From the NCBI GenBank assembly GCA_026184775.1, contig JANCYW010000001.1, positions 372,001 to 436,000 of the forward strand: 64,000 bases of DNA, in the 5' to 3' direction. Under the pieces are notes generated by a model that saw nothing but the letters and a program-made list of their open reading frames with translations, was not told the origin of the DNA and searched no databases. This document shows positions 44,411 through 54,394 of this stretch, piece after piece; position 1 is the stretch's first letter; each line of letters begins with the position of its first letter. The translations under genes were made by a program, and so were the position numbers. Source of the DNA: Cyanidium caldarium. Its lineage: Eukaryota; Rhodophyta; Bangiophyceae; Cyanidiales; Cyanidiaceae.

Positions 44411-44970
44411 TTCCTTCTCTCGGCCAAACCGCCGAGCTCCTCGGTGCGCTACGCAGCTGCACCGTTCGCGATCGCAGCCCCTACAGCCGGCTGAACACCG
44501 CGGCCGGAGACGCCGATGGCAGACGCTGTTGCTGTCGGTCGCCGTGCAGCACGAGCTACCACACTCATGAAGCCTGTCGCCCGAAAGCTCTCCACCGGGT
44601 TCAGCCGTCGTGTCCTGCTCCGACTCCCTTCAGGACGCAGGGACGCCCGGCGGCAACACCCACAACGGGGACAACTGGCCGGGAACTCGCGCGGGTCCCG
44701 CAAGAGAACGGAAGAGCGGACACTCCAAGCACTGCCCGACACTGCGCGGCAACTTGGAGAGGAAAGACACCAGAGATGTGCAATGGTCGCGAGTGTACAA
44801 TGCCTGTTTGGGTATGCCGTGTCAGCGAACGGAGTACGGCCTGCCCAAGTACATTCACATATTGTCCCGTGCGCTGGAGACGCCACAGAGGATACACATA
44901 GCGTCCGCGGGTACTGATGGTGCACGGAACGGCACATGGCCGAGTGCACTCTCTGTCGTTGCAGCGCAAG
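44411..44970. other. intergenic region with unresolved short frames
   Basis: A 560-base gap, large for this window. Two plus-strand frames look mildly protein-like: 44567-44917 (116 residues, starting MKPVARKLSTGFSRR, presequence-like) and an overlapping frame from 44610 without an ATG that contains EYGLPKYIHILSRALE. Neither matches a family I know. It could be leader and promoter of the carrier, or an unrecognised small or spliced gene. Confidence 0.35.
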
Positions 44971-45660
44971 CTATCGTTTTGCCTGTGTCTCCTCCCAGGC
45001 CGCGCATAGGGGTTGCAGCATCTCGTCCAGGCGAGCGCCCAAGTCACACAGCGAGTCCTCGTCGACCGCGGCGCGGTCCGCGATGACGGTCAACAGCAGC
45101 GAGCCGCCCGACAGGTGTTGCTGCAGTACGACGCGGTTCTCGCCCCAGACTGACAAGAGGTAGAGCGGCTCCAGGCGTCCGCACTCCGATTCGGCGACAC
45201 CGCAGCTGGCGTCTGCCTCGTGCCGCTGCCGCAACATCGGGCGGGATGCGGGCGGCACTCCCGGCGGGTCGCGATGCTCCGTCGCCGCCGACGCCTTATA
45301 CTGCCGTATACGTTGCACCTCTGCGTCGCGCAATCGCCGCGTCTGCTCCGACACCAACTGAAACGCCACCACCATGCCCGCGTTGGTCTCCCACCAGTCC
45401 GCAAACAACGCCTCCGCGTTGCCGCCCGCCTGCGGTTCCGCATCGAGATCGCCCCGCAGACAAGATATCACCGCCGCTCCCGCCGCGTCCGCCACCAACA
45501 CGCCCTCGATAGCCCTCGGCAGCGCCTCACTCATCACGCGCCCCAGCAGTAGCGGCAACGGCACGCTGTCCCCTGCCCCCTCCATTCCGCATCGCGGATA
45601 CACCCACACCTCTCCGACGCGCGCAAACCCCGCCCCCGCCTCACGCGCTGCCGCTTGCAT
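44971..45660 (-). CDS. LAMTOR3: LAMTOR3/MP1-like roadblock protein (Ragulator)
   Basis: A 229-residue protein whose ends match the roadblock/LC7 fold of LAMTOR3 (MP1). The first strand/helix is LPRAIEGVLVADAAGAAVIS (animal: LPSVEGLHAIVVSDRDGVPV). After an insertion of about 60 residues come LYLLSVWGENRVVLQQH, LLLTVIADRAAVDEDSL and a terminal LDEMLQPLCAAWEE helix, parallel to the animal protein. LAMTOR3 pairs with LAMTOR2 in Ragulator, the lysosomal/vacuolar scaffold for Rag GTPases and TORC1. A LAMTOR2 homologue is encoded at 54395. The first 30 residues are not conserved; an ATG at 45585 is a possible alternative start. Another roadblock protein is the main alternative. Confidence 0.62.
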   Translation of the reverse strand: MQAAAREAGAGFARVGEVWVYPRCGMEGAGDSVPLPLLLGRVMSEALPRAIEGVLVADAAGAAVISCLRGDLDAEPQAGGNAEALFADWWETNAGMVVAFQLVSEQTRRLRDAEVQRIRQYKASAATEHRDPPGVPPASRPMLRQRHEADASCGVAESECGRLEPLYLLSVWGENRVVLQQHLSGGSLLLTVIADRAAVDEDSLCDLGARLDEMLQPLCAAWEETQAKR

Positions 45661-45965
45661 GCCTCCCTCAGGACGACTCTCTCCAAATCTACCTGTTCAA
45701 CTCGCTCAAGCCGCCCTTCTCAACTACCGCACCCATCGTCTATCTTTCTCGTCCACCTCCACCGCCTCCTCCAACACCACGCTCCCTCCCGCCCTCCCTG
45801 CCCCGTCGAGCCGCGCCGAAGAGGGCGCGCGCGTCTTGCAGCGAGCGGGTCGTCGGAGGCCCGCGTCTCCTGTTGTGGTGAGCGACGTGCTCGCGCACAC
45901 ACCCCGGACACTTTTAGACCGGCAAATACCCTCGACGACGAGCACTCCGCGCGGGGCACTCGCTC
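45661..45965. other. divergent intergenic region
   Basis: About 305 bases between the LAMTOR3-like and GIP1-like genes, presumably two promoters. The frames inside have no support. Confidence 0.4.
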
Positions 45966-47993
45966 ATGGCGACTGTGCGCATACCGGCGGCGGCGACCAA
46001 GAAGGTGGACAACGTGGCGGAGGTGTGCAACGTGGAGCGGGAGGATGCCTACCGCTTGTTGCAGCAGGTGGGTATGGACGAGGAGATGGCGGTGGAGCGG
46101 TTTTTGGCGGGCAAGGTGGATACTTGGCACACGGTGAGTGACCGCAAGAAGCGCGCAGTGGCGCCGGCGCCGGAGGACAAGGCCGGGGCGGGGGCGGACG
46201 GGCGCGCGGCCGACGGGCTGGTGAAAGCGGCGGTCGGTGGTGGTGGGGCGCGGGGAGCGCGGCGGCCGGTTCGCGGTGCGAGCGAGGCGGGCGGCGGTGT
46301 CAAAGAGGCGCGTGGGCGGTCGCGTCGTGGCGAGGTGACGGTGGACAAGCAGACGACGTCGCCGCAAGGGGACGGGTCGCGGGGCCGCAAGGCGGTTGCG
46401 GTGCGTCGGCAAAAGGGCAGGGGCGAGCGCCGCGAAGGCGCAGCTGCACCGTCATCGTTACCGGATCCAGTGGCGTCGGCGCCGGTGCGCCTCGCGCAGC
46501 CCACCTGGGCAGATCGGCTCAAGCTGAAGTCAGCGGCGGCGTCCCCTGCAGGGAATGATGTTGTCAGCGGGGGCGGTGCGCGCAGTGCAGTTCAGGTGGC
46601 ACCGGAGATGCGGGAGTCGCCCGACAAGGTGGAAGGAGCTGTTGCGTCAGCCGAAGCGCCAGCGGCTGCCAGGAGTTACGCATCGGCGTTCGCCGCTCGC
46701 GGCGTGGCGCCCACGTCACCGCCGCAATCGACGGCGGACGCGGGGAATGCGATACCCCAGGCGCCAGCCGCTGCGATGGGCGACAACTCGTTGGATGTTC
46801 AGTTCGGCAACTTTAGCATGGAGGAGAGTCGGGCCGCCGCTAGGCGGGCGGACGCCAAGGCCGTCGACGTGGCGGCGTTGTTGAAGGAGCGCGAAGCTGC
46901 CGGGCCGATCGGCATCGAAATGCGCCGGCCGGGCGACCGTCCACAACCGGCCGCGGCGGGCATCGGCGCGGCCGGCGGCTCGCCGAACGTCACTGCCGCC
47001 ACTGCCCCACCACCGAGGTCGTTGCCGTTCGATTCGATTTCGAACGAGGCGGTGTCGCCCGAGTGGGCCGCGGCACAGGCAGCGGCCCACTCGGGCAACC
47101 GGGCCACATCGCGGGAGGGTGCGCGTGCCGAGCCGTCGGCGCAGAATGGTTTGGAGGGCGATTCGGCGGCTTCGACGGCGCCCGAGGCACCGCCGCAGCA
47201 GCAACCGCCGCCGCAACAGCAACAGCAGCAGGCGAACGGCTCTCCGCCCAACTACTTTGGCTATTACACACAGGGCATGCCCGGTCACGTGCCCGGCTAC
47301 TCGTACCAGGGTTACCCGTACCAGTATCAGCAGTACGGCGCGTACGGCATGGGCAACACGCGCAATGGCGCCGGCATGGGTGCGGCGACCGGCGCGTACG
47401 GATACGCCGGGGCGCCATACGGCGACGCCAAGGGCACCGCCTCGACGGGCGTGCCGGCCTCGGCGATGGGCGGCAGTGCGCCGCAGTCCCAGAATCCGTA
47501 CGGTGGCAATGAAATGTACTACAACGCGTACGCGCAGCAGTACGGCGACGCATTCCCCAGCGGCGCGGTCGCTCAGGCGGGCGGCACCTCCGCCGGTGTG
47601 GAATCGACACGTGGGGCACGGCGCCCCCGCGGGAACGACTACTATCCGGCGGGCGTGCATGCATCCGGGGCGGCGTACGGCGGCGGCTACGCCTCTTTCT
47701 ACGGTGCGATGCCGCAGGGCGGAACGGCGCAGCCGTACGGCGGCGTGCCCTACGGCGCCCAGGCGTATCCTGGTCAGGCGTACGGGGCTGCGCAGTACGC
47801 CACACAGCCGTATGGCGGGCAGAACTTCGGCGTACAGTCATATCCACCACAGCAGTATGGCGGCTGGCAGTCGCAGCAGCGCCATGCGCCCGCCAACAAC
47901 CCGCAAGCACCGTTTGGCAGTGCGCAAGCGCCTGGACCGGCGCCGGGGACGTTTCCCGCGCAGCCCTCATCGAATCCCTACTCGTCGTACTGA
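45966..47993 (+). CDS. GIP1-like (DUF1296) UBA-type protein with prion-like Tyr/Gly/Gln tail
   Basis: A 675-residue protein. The first 60 residues form a UBA-like domain close to plant GBF-interacting protein 1 (DUF1296): KVDNVAEVCNVEREDAYRLL and MDEEMAVERFLAGK, then a KRDKK-like SDRKKRA. The middle is basic and Ala/Gly-rich. A short motif VQFGNFSMEE recalls the FGSF-type motif of UBAP2L/Lingerer proteins. The C-terminal 260 residues are dominated by Tyr, Gly, Gln, Ala and Pro (repeated AYGG, PYGG, QQYG), a low-complexity domain expected to phase-separate. Related proteins bind RNA granules or stabilise Pol II under stress (yeast Def1). Function here is inferred only. Confidence 0.72.
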   Translation: MATVRIPAAATKKVDNVAEVCNVEREDAYRLLQQVGMDEEMAVERFLAGKVDTWHTVSDRKKRAVAPAPEDKAGAGADGRAADGLVKAAVGGGGARGARRPVRGASEAGGGVKEARGRSRRGEVTVDKQTTSPQGDGSRGRKAVAVRRQKGRGERREGAAAPSSLPDPVASAPVRLAQPTWADRLKLKSAAASPAGNDVVSGGGARSAVQVAPEMRESPDKVEGAVASAEAPAAARSYASAFAARGVAPTSPPQSTADAGNAIPQAPAAAMGDNSLDVQFGNFSMEESRAAARRADAKAVDVAALLKEREAAGPIGIEMRRPGDRPQPAAAGIGAAGGSPNVTAATAPPPRSLPFDSISNEAVSPEWAAAQAAAHSGNRATSREGARAEPSAQNGLEGDSAASTAPEAPPQQQPPPQQQQQQANGSPPNYFGYYTQGMPGHVPGYSYQGYPYQYQQYGAYGMGNTRNGAGMGAATGAYGYAGAPYGDAKGTASTGVPASAMGGSAPQSQNPYGGNEMYYNAYAQQYGDAFPSGAVAQAGGTSAGVESTRGARRPRGNDYYPAGVHASGAAYGGGYASFYGAMPQGGTAQPYGGVPYGAQAYPGQAYGAAQYATQPYGGQNFGVQSYPPQQYGGWQSQQRHAPANNPQAPFGSAQAPGPAPGTFPAQPSSNPYSSY

Positions 47994-48421
47994 GGCGTCG
48001 TGACCCACACATGTCGCGACAGTAAGTCTGGTGTTTTGGAATGCAAACGCGACTGGCAGCGGGCTGGCGCACGCCCCGACTGCCTCTTGAACCGATAAAG
48101 CGCGTGCGACCCTGCGGTTGAATCTCCTTTTCCCCGGGTGCGTCGGGCAGAAACCTTGCGCAACATGAACCCCGAAGAATCTACCCCGTTCTCGCTTATG
48201 CCTTCCCACACTATCCACACCCTTCCTCAACCTCCCTCCATATCCCTTCGTCTCCCCTCCGTGTTTCATCCACGCGTGCGCTTCCCCTCCACTCGCGCAC
48301 CCGAACGACCCGATCATCGTCGGGGGCGGCTCGCGAGGGTGCCGCGCGAGATTTGCAGTGGCGCTGGCGCTCGGGTGCGCAGGCTGCGGCCAAGTGACCG
48401 GTGCACCGACTTCCACAGGTC
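47994..48421. other. intergenic region upstream of YME1
   Basis: About 430 bases between two plus-strand genes. The YME1 frame is open to 48401 but only from GTG. Pyrimidine-rich stretches occur near 48190-48300. No gene is evident. Confidence 0.4.
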
Positions 48422-50722
48422 ATGAGTCTCTCCGGGTGGGGGAGGAGGGTGTTGCCGGTGAGTGGGTGTGCGCGGGCGATGAGGAGTCTGTTGTGGGGAT
48501 CGGCTAGGGTGGGGCGGGCGTGTCGCGAGGTGCGGCGTCGCGCGTACGCCACCGGGCTGGCGTCGGTGGGGCTGCGGCGGGTGTTGGTGCGTCTGGAGCG
48601 GGAGGCGGACGCGTTCCCGCACGATGCGGAGCGGCAGTTGGTGTTGCTGAAGGGTCTGAATCAGGAGGGCAGCGCGTCGAGTGCGGAGAAGGTGGTGCGG
48701 CGGTTCGAGTCGGGTCAGTTTGCCGCCGACGGGCGGGCGGAGGTGGAGTACGTGAAGGCGCTGGTGCGGACGGGCCGGCTGGAGTCGCGGGCGGAGGAAC
48801 ACGGTGGACTGGCGTCGCTGCTGTCGGAGCAACATGCGGGGGCGGCGGCGACGGAGGCGGGCGCGTATGCGGCGGACGCCGGGCGCAGTCTGGCGTCGCG
48901 CACCGGGCGGTACGCGCTCGGTCCGGAGTATACGCCGCCGAGCACTGCCGATTTCGCCGGCAGCAGCGCGTCGGGCGGCAGCTTGTCGCGCTCGGCGGCG
49001 ACTGGCGCCCTGCCATCGGCGGGAGCGCGGCGTGCAGTGGCGGGCAGTGCCGGCGGCAGTGCGGACGAGCCGCTGGTGGTGTCGCTGGCGGAGCCGACCT
49101 TTCGCGCGCAGCTGTGGAAGACAGTGCGCACGCTCGGCACGGTATTTCTGCTCATGTCGGGTCTGGGTGCGCTGATGGAGGAGCGCGGCCTGTCGCGGGG
49201 TATCGGTTTGCAGCAGGAGGTGCAGCCCGAGGAGGGCAGCAAGAACACCAAGCGCTTTGACGATGTGAAAGGCTGCGACGAAGCCAAAGACGAGCTGGTG
49301 GAAATTGTAGAATACCTCAAGGCGCCGCAAAAGTTTACCCGCCTCGGCGGCAAGTTGCCCAAGGGCGTGCTGCTGGTCGGGCCGCCGGGCACCGGCAAGA
49401 CGCTGCTGGCGCGGGCCATCGCCGGCGAGGCGGGCGTGCCCTTCTTCTACGCATCCGGCTCGGAGTTTGAGGAGATGTTTGTGGGCGTCGGGGCGCGGCG
49501 GGTACGTGACCTGTTCAATGCCGCCAAGAAGCGCGCACCGTGCATCGTTTTTATTGACGAGATCGACGCCATCGGCGGCAAACGCAACCCCAAGGATCAG
49601 CAATACATGAAGATGACGTTGAACCAGTTGCTGGTGGAGCTGGACGGGTTCTCCAGCACTGAGGGCATCATCGTGATTGGCGCCACCAACTTTCCCGAGT
49701 CGTTGGACAAGGCGCTGATTCGGCCCGGTCGCTTCGATCGGCACGTGGTGGTGCCCAATCCGGACGTTCGCGGCCGTGAGCAGATCCTCACGCTGCACAC
49801 CGAGCGACTGCCGCTATCGGGCGATGTCGACCTGGAGGTGCTGGCGCGCGGCACGCCGGGCTTTTCGGGCGCCGACTTGGCCAACCTGGTGAACATGGCG
49901 GCGCTCAAGGCGGCGCGCGAGGGCTCCTCGCTGGTCACCATGGAGAATTTCGAGTTTGCCAAGGACAAGATCCTCATGGGCGCCGAGCGAAAGAGCGCGG
50001 TCATCTCCGAGGAGAACCGGCGGCTGACGGCGTACCACGAGGGCGGCCACGCGCTGGTGGCCATGTACACCGACGGTGCCATGCCGGTGCACAAAGCGAC
50101 CATTGTGCCGCGTGGGGCCGCGCTCGGCATGGTGTCGCAGCTGCCCGAGAAGGATATGGTGATGATGTCGCGACGGCAGATGCTGGCCAAGTTGGATGTG
50201 TGCATGGGCGGGCGCGCCGCCGAGGAGCTGATCTTCGGGGCGGCTAACGTGACCAGCGGAGCGGAGTCCGACTTTCAGAGCGCCACCCAGGTGGCCGACG
50301 CCATGGTCACCCGCTTCGGCATGAGCGAGCGCGTCGGGTACATGGTGCTGGACGGGCAACGCGTCGGCGGTGACACCCGAAGAGCGGTGGAGGAGGAGAT
50401 GAAGAACCTGCTAGATGTGAGTTACACGCGCGCCAAAGAAATTCTGGTCAAGCACGAACCCGAATTGCACAGACTGGCGGCGGCGTTGCTGGAGCGCGAG
50501 ACGCTGACGCAGGAAGATATCCGCCGGGTGATCAACGGAGAGAAGATAGCCAGCAAGAACAGCAAGCCGCAAGAGATCGGACTCGATAGTGTTTCGGAGG
50601 TGGATCCGCTGCGAGCTGGGGAGGGCATGGCGGCGCGAGCGCGTGGCGCGGTGGCGGCTGCCGCTGCCAAAGCGGCCGCGCCGCGTCCATCCAAAGTGCC
50701 GGCCCCTGTAAAGACGTCGTGA
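48422..50722 (+). CDS. YME1: YME1-type i-AAA protease (FtsH family), mitochondrial
   Basis: A 766-residue AAA+ zinc metalloprotease of the mitochondrial inner membrane, facing the intermembrane space. The Arg-rich N-terminus ([15 protein letters not shown]) is a mitochondrial presequence. One membrane segment lies near residue 235 ([13 protein letters not shown]). The AAA domain has Walker A GPPGTGKT (about 320), Walker [20 protein letters not shown], and an SRH with [10 protein letters not shown]. The protease site is HEGGH at about 539. The sequence [19 protein letters not shown] and a single anchor distinguish YME1 from the two-pass m-AAA and from plastid FtsH proteins. The ATG at 48422 is the first in frame. 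Confidence 0.93.
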   Translation: MSLSGWGRRVLPVSGCARAMRSLLWGSARVGRACREVRRRAYATGLASVGLRRVLVRLEREADAFPHDAERQLVLLKGLNQEGSASSAEKVVRRFESGQFAADGRAEVEYVKALVRTGRLESRAEEHGGLASLLSEQHAGAAATEAGAYAADAGRSLASRTGRYALGPEYTPPSTADFAGSSASGGSLSRSAATGALPSAGARRAVAGSAGGSADEPLVVSLAEPTFRAQLWKTVRTLGTVFLLMSGLGALMEERGLSRGIGLQQEVQPEEGSKNTKRFDDVKGCDEAKDELVEIVEYLKAPQKFTRLGGKLPKGVLLVGPPGTGKTLLARAIAGEAGVPFFYASGSEFEEMFVGVGARRVRDLFNAAKKRAPCIVFIDEIDAIGGKRNPKDQQYMKMTLNQLLVELDGFSSTEGIIVIGATNFPESLDKALIRPGRFDRHVVVPNPDVRGREQILTLHTERLPLSGDVDLEVLARGTPGFSGADLANLVNMAALKAAREGSSLVTMENFEFAKDKILMGAERKSAVISEENRRLTAYHEGGHALVAMYTDGAMPVHKATIVPRGAALGMVSQLPEKDMVMMSRRQMLAKLDVCMGGRAAEELIFGAANVTSGAESDFQSATQVADAMVTRFGMSERVGYMVLDGQRVGGDTRRAVEEEMKNLLDVSYTRAKEILVKHEPELHRLAAALLERETLTQEDIRRVINGEKIASKNSKPQEIGLDSVSEVDPLRAGEGMAARARGAVAAAAAKAAAPRPSKVPAPVKTS

Positions 50723-50827
50723 ATCGGTGGAGTGCGTGTGAGAGGTGAGCATTCGTTCGAGGCCAAGCGCAGAAGCGGTCTGAGGTGGCGCCCGACAACA
50801 GCGCCGGCCGGCAACCGGCGCTGCGCT

Positions 50828-51364
50828 TCACGACAGCATGCGGGCGCTCGCCAAACTCTCCTCGAGTCGCGCGGTGAGCGTCGCGGACTGGATCGGGCCG
50901 CCGACGTCGCCAAACGGGTTGCACACGCTGTCCACGTAGTGTCGACGTACCGTGGCCAGTAACTCACGCTCTTGCGACGTGCGGAACTCGCCCGAGAGCA
51001 CCACCACGAAATCTGTCCCGGTCGCCGCTCGGAAAGCGCACGCCCACCGCCTCTCCTCTATGTACACCGCCCCCAGAAACCGACCGCCACCGTCGAGCGT
51101 TGCCATATTGCCGGACGATCGCGCCGCGCTCCCGCGACCGCTTCCGACGCCTGACGCTCTGGTCTCGGTGTATGGGCGCGCAACCACCACTTCCAGGCCG
51201 CGTTGCACGCTCACCCGCAGCTGTTCCAGCTGCGGCGCGGCGCCCTCCGACAGTCCGCCCAGCCACTGCTGGTACACCAACTGCTTCCGTACGTTGAATA
51301 TAAACACCGCCACCACCTGCACAACATCGTCAACTGCCCTGGGCGTCTTGGCGTCCAGTGACAT
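50828..51364 (-). CDS. TRAPP complex subunit, Bet5/TRAPPC1-like
   Basis: A 178-residue longin-fold protein. It starts MSLDAKTPRA and has the opening strand VVAVFIFNVRKQLVYQQW, comparable to the IFNLYIFDRNG-type start of Bet5/TRAPPC1. It closes with RHYVDSVCNPFGDVGGPIQS, comparable to the VKNP or MNPF segments near the end of TRAPPC1, C2 and C4. A basic/Gly-rich insert (about 70-90) is unusual. TRAPP is the tethering complex and Rab exchange factor of ER-Golgi traffic. TRAPPC2 (sedlin) is the main alternative. The ATG at 51364 is the first in frame (a TTG precedes it). Confidence 0.6.
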   Translation of the reverse strand: MSLDAKTPRAVDDVVQVVAVFIFNVRKQLVYQQWLGGLSEGAAPQLEQLRVSVQRGLEVVVARPYTETRASGVGSGRGSAARSSGNMATLDGGGRFLGAVYIEERRWACAFRAATGTDFVVVLSGEFRTSQERELLATVRRHYVDSVCNPFGDVGGPIQSATLTARLEESLASARMLS

Positions 51365-51563
51365 CAAGCTCTAGGGTACACCGCCTCGATGAGCAACCGG
51401 ACCACGCTCCTTCACCCCCTCGGGATCGTTCAGGACGGTTTCGGCAGTTCGGGTGGCGTGCGCGCACGGGCGCGTTGGACGGAACCGGGGCGAGGACGTT
51501 GGTGCTGTTGAAGTGCGGTTCGTTGACTCGTTCGGGAGGCTCGTCAACTCAGTCCCCGTCGAC

Positions 51564-52856
51564 ATGACCGCTGGCGGCACGGGCCGGGACAAGAGTGACG
51601 GGGAGCAGGCGGTGGTGCCGCTGGATGCCGGCGACATCCAACTGCTCAAGTCGTACGGCCTGGGACCGTACACTTTGAAGATCAAGCAGCTGGAGAAGGA
51701 CCTGGAGGCGTACGTGAAGAAGATAGACGAGCTGGTGGGGGTGAAAGAGTCGGACACGGGGTTGGCGCCGCCGAACTACTGGGACCTGGTGGCCGACAAG
51801 CAGGCCATGCAGGAGGAACAGCCGCTGCAGGTGGCGCGCTGCACCAAGATCATCGAGGAGGAGAGGGAGGGCGACCCGGCCAAGTACGTCATCAACATCC
51901 GGCAGATTGCCAAGTTTGTGGTCGGGCTCGGGGAGCACGTGGCGCCCACCGACATCGAGGAGGGCATGCGGGTCGGGGTGGACCGCAACAAGTACCAAAT
52001 TCAGATACCGCTGCCGCCGAAGATCGACCCCTCGGTGACCATGATGACCGTGGAGGAGAAGCCCGACGTGACCTATGCTGACGTGGGCGGCGTGAAGGAG
52101 CAGATCGAGCGCATTCGGGAGGTGGTGGAGTTGCCGCTGCTGAACCCGGACAAGTTCGTCAGCCTGGGCATCGACCCGCCCAAAGGCGTGCTGCTGTACG
52201 GCCCACCGGGCACCGGCAAGACGTTATTGGCGCGCGCCGTGGCCAACCGCACCGACGCCACCTTTATCCGGGTGATCGGTTCGGAGCTGGTGCAAAAGTA
52301 TGTGGGCGAGGGTGCGCGGATGGTGCGCGAGCTGTTTCAGCTGGCGCGCTCCAAACGCGCCGCCATCGTGTTCTTCGACGAGGTCGACGCCATCGGCGGT
52401 GCCCGCTTCGACGACGGCCAGGGCGGCGACAACGAGGTGCAGCGCACCATGCTGGAGATCGTGAACCAGCTGGACGGTTTCGATGCGCGTGGCAACATCA
52501 AGGTGTTGATGGCCACCAACCGACCGGACACGCTGGACCCGGCTCTGCTGCGACCCGGTCGCATGGACCGCAAGATCGAGTTCAGCCTGCCCGACCTGGA
52601 AGGCCGCACCGCCATTTTGAAGATCCACTCGCGCAGCATGAACTGCGAGCGCGACATTCGATACGAGCTGCTGGCGCGGTTGTGCCCGAACACCACCGGC
52701 GCCGACTTGCGCTCGGTGTGCACCGAGGCGGGCATGTTCGCCATTCGGGCGCGTCGCAAGACCGTCAACGAGCGCGACTTTTTGGATGCCATCGGGAAGG
52801 TGATCAAGGGATACGCCAAGTTTAGTGCCACCTCCCGATACATGGTGTACAACTAG
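51564..52856 (+). CDS. RPT1: 26S proteasome regulatory ATPase RPT1 (PSMC2)
   Basis: A 430-residue AAA ATPase of the 19S base. Rpt1-specific N-terminal coiled coil ([20 protein letters not shown]), an OB domain, Walker A GPPGTGKT at about 213, Walker [20 protein letters not shown], and [11 protein letters not shown]. The C-terminus [11 protein letters not shown] parallels human PSMC2 (FSATPRYMTYN), which separates RPT1 from the other five ATPases. The frame is open upstream from a GTG at 51453; the first ATG (51564, MTAGGTGRD) is taken. It is head-to-head with the TRAPP gene (about 200 bases). Confidence 0.95.
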   Translation: MTAGGTGRDKSDGEQAVVPLDAGDIQLLKSYGLGPYTLKIKQLEKDLEAYVKKIDELVGVKESDTGLAPPNYWDLVADKQAMQEEQPLQVARCTKIIEEEREGDPAKYVINIRQIAKFVVGLGEHVAPTDIEEGMRVGVDRNKYQIQIPLPPKIDPSVTMMTVEEKPDVTYADVGGVKEQIERIREVVELPLLNPDKFVSLGIDPPKGVLLYGPPGTGKTLLARAVANRTDATFIRVIGSELVQKYVGEGARMVRELFQLARSKRAAIVFFDEVDAIGGARFDDGQGGDNEVQRTMLEIVNQLDGFDARGNIKVLMATNRPDTLDPALLRPGRMDRKIEFSLPDLEGRTAILKIHSRSMNCERDIRYELLARLCPNTTGADLRSVCTEAGMFAIRARRKTVNERDFLDAIGKVIKGYAKFSATSRYMVYN

Positions 52857-53054
52857 GTGCTGGAAGAGGGAGACGGGATAAAGACACTCGGGTGCGACGT
52901 GGAGAGGAAGGAGATGTCGCGAGCTGGCGGAGAAGCTGGCGATACGCGGGGAGAGGCCAACACTGCCGCCCTGGCGGCATCCGCTTCGTGCACCCACCTG
53001 AAGAGCTTCCCGCTCGCCGCGTTTATGCCGTCTGCGCGCACTCCCCTCGTCTCG

Positions 53055-53375
53055 CTACTCCGGTGCCTCGCGCTTCTCGGCCTTGGCAGAGCCGTCCGCG
53101 GCGTCTGCCTCACCTTTTAACGGTGGCGACTTGGACGTGCTGGCGCTGTCGTTGGATTCGACCTCGGCTTGTCGTCGCTCCAGCGCTACCGCCAGCCGCT
53201 CGTGGAGAAATTGTAGTGCGCTGGTCGGCCGCGGTTGGGCCATGTACAGATCGCCGATCGCCTCCACCAGGAACGTGCTGACGCCCTGCTCCTCCAGGTA
53301 CGCCCGGAACGCCTTGATCTTTTCCGGCGGCTCGTTGACGGCCGCACCACTGGCCGCTGCGGGACTCTCCGCCAT
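53055..53375 (-). CDS. MYCBP: c-Myc-binding protein (MYCBP/AMY-1) homologue
   Basis: A 106-residue protein aligning with animal MYCBP over its conserved helical region: KIKAFRAYLEEQGVSTFLVE, then PTSALQFLHERL (animal: PNSALDFLKHHL). The C-terminal 40 residues are charged and Ser/Ala-rich. Outside animals these proteins bind A-kinase anchoring or ciliary/cytoskeletal proteins and resemble DPY30-type dimerisation modules; the role in an alga is unknown. The start is the ATG at 53375, preceded 19 bases upstream by a (CA)8 tract. Confidence 0.8.
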   Translation of the reverse strand: MAESPAAASGAAVNEPPEKIKAFRAYLEEQGVSTFLVEAIGDLYMAQPRPTSALQFLHERLAVALERRQAEVESNDSASTSKSPPLKGEADAADGSAKAEKREAPE

Positions 53376-53394
53376 AGGCAAGGTGGAAAGTGGG

Positions 53395-53411
53395 GTGTGT
53401 GTGTGTGTGTG
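53395..53411 (-). repeat. (CA)8 tract in the MYCBP leader
   Basis: A (GT)n run on the plus strand, that is (CA)n on the coding strand, 19 bases upstream of the MYCBP ATG. It is comparable in length and position to the tract before the SNARE gene at 4042. Confidence 0.85.
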
Positions 53412-53586
53412 GGACAGGACGCGTCGGCCACCGAGACGCCGCACAGGCGTGAACCGACAGAAAGGCTGCGGCGCGCCTCTGAACTCGGAGCGCGCGGAAA
53501 ATGCACGTGCAGAGCAGCCGCGGTATCCGCGCTTCCTGCCCCCGTAAGTGCACTCCGCCACCAGCGGTGCTTGGCACCGTTCTCGT

Positions 53587-54132
53587 TTACGACACGGCAC
53601 ACACGGCGGCGTTCTTGGAGTTGCGCTTGTACACCAGGATGCCCAGCGAGTCCAGCCGCGGATACACCTTGAAGTCGTTGAAGCCCCACTTGTCGTCGTG
53701 TTCGTAAAAGCCGTACGGCAGGATCTGGCTGCTGAGGATGCTTTGGCGCAGCGGGCACGGCTCGCAGCCGACCACTTCGTAGTTGGCCTCGAACGCCTGT
53801 CCACTGCCGACACGGCGCATCAGACAATAGGTGTACTGCAGGTCGCGGCCGTCGTAAAGCGCCTTGGGGAAGCGCACCCGCAGCGCCCACTCGGTGTCAC
53901 CTTTTTTGCGCTTGAGGCGCTTCATGGGCAGCGGCGCGTGGAACGAGTCGTGCAACAGCGGCAGCGTGCCCCACACCGCCAGCCACTCATCCTCCCGCAC
54001 CGTGCATCGGACGCGGAACTGCAGCACAAAGTACCGAAAACCATACGGCTCGTTGGAGGGATTCTCCACGCTGGCGTCGCCCACCACGCCGTACCGCGTC
54101 GACTGCAGAAACGAGGGGAACGCAAAGTTCAT
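53587..54132 (-). CDS. small protein with a CBM20-like starch-binding domain
   Basis: A 181-residue protein beginning MNFAFPSFLQST. The centre looks like a CBM20 beta-sandwich: FRVRCTVREDEWLAVWGTLP followed by PLLHDSF, then LPMKRL, EWALRVRFPKALYDG and LQYTYCLMRR, as in VVGSxPxLGxW...AxPM...W...V.LP....YKY. The C-terminal 55 residues (from ILPYGFYEHDDKWGF) are not part of that fold and I do not recognise them. No catalytic domain is attached. If the CBM20 assignment holds, it may bind starch or act in glucan-phosphate metabolism as an accessory protein. The frame extends upstream but overlaps the LAMTOR2 gene there, so the ATG at 54132 is chosen. Confidence 0.55.
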   Translation of the reverse strand: MNFAFPSFLQSTRYGVVGDASVENPSNEPYGFRYFVLQFRVRCTVREDEWLAVWGTLPLLHDSFHAPLPMKRLKRKKGDTEWALRVRFPKALYDGRDLQYTYCLMRRVGSGQAFEANYEVVGCEPCPLRQSILSSQILPYGFYEHDDKWGFNDFKVYPRLDSLGILVYKRNSKNAAVCAVS

Positions 54133-54394
54133 GGTGCGCGGTGAGGGGAGAGTGGGGATGAGGAGATTGGGTAGCTTGGACGATCCCGTAGCGGTCAGGC
54201 AGGAGCCACCACCGGACAATCCATCGCCACGTTCCCTATTCGCTCTCGGGCGCAGCAGTCGGCAGTGACTTGCTCGGGTGCACACGTCCCTCCCGCGGGT
54301 TGCAACGGCGCGAACGGTCCGCCGAAATCCGCTGCCGCCGGCAGCGACGATGCGCCAAGACCGGAGGCAGCGACTTGGGAGAGAGACGAGCGTC

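Noticed and set aside
48422-50722. Plastid thylakoid FtsH
   Set aside because: There is one membrane segment, an Arg-rich mitochondrial-type presequence, and the YME1-specific GGKRNPKDQ block, so it is an i-AAA protease.
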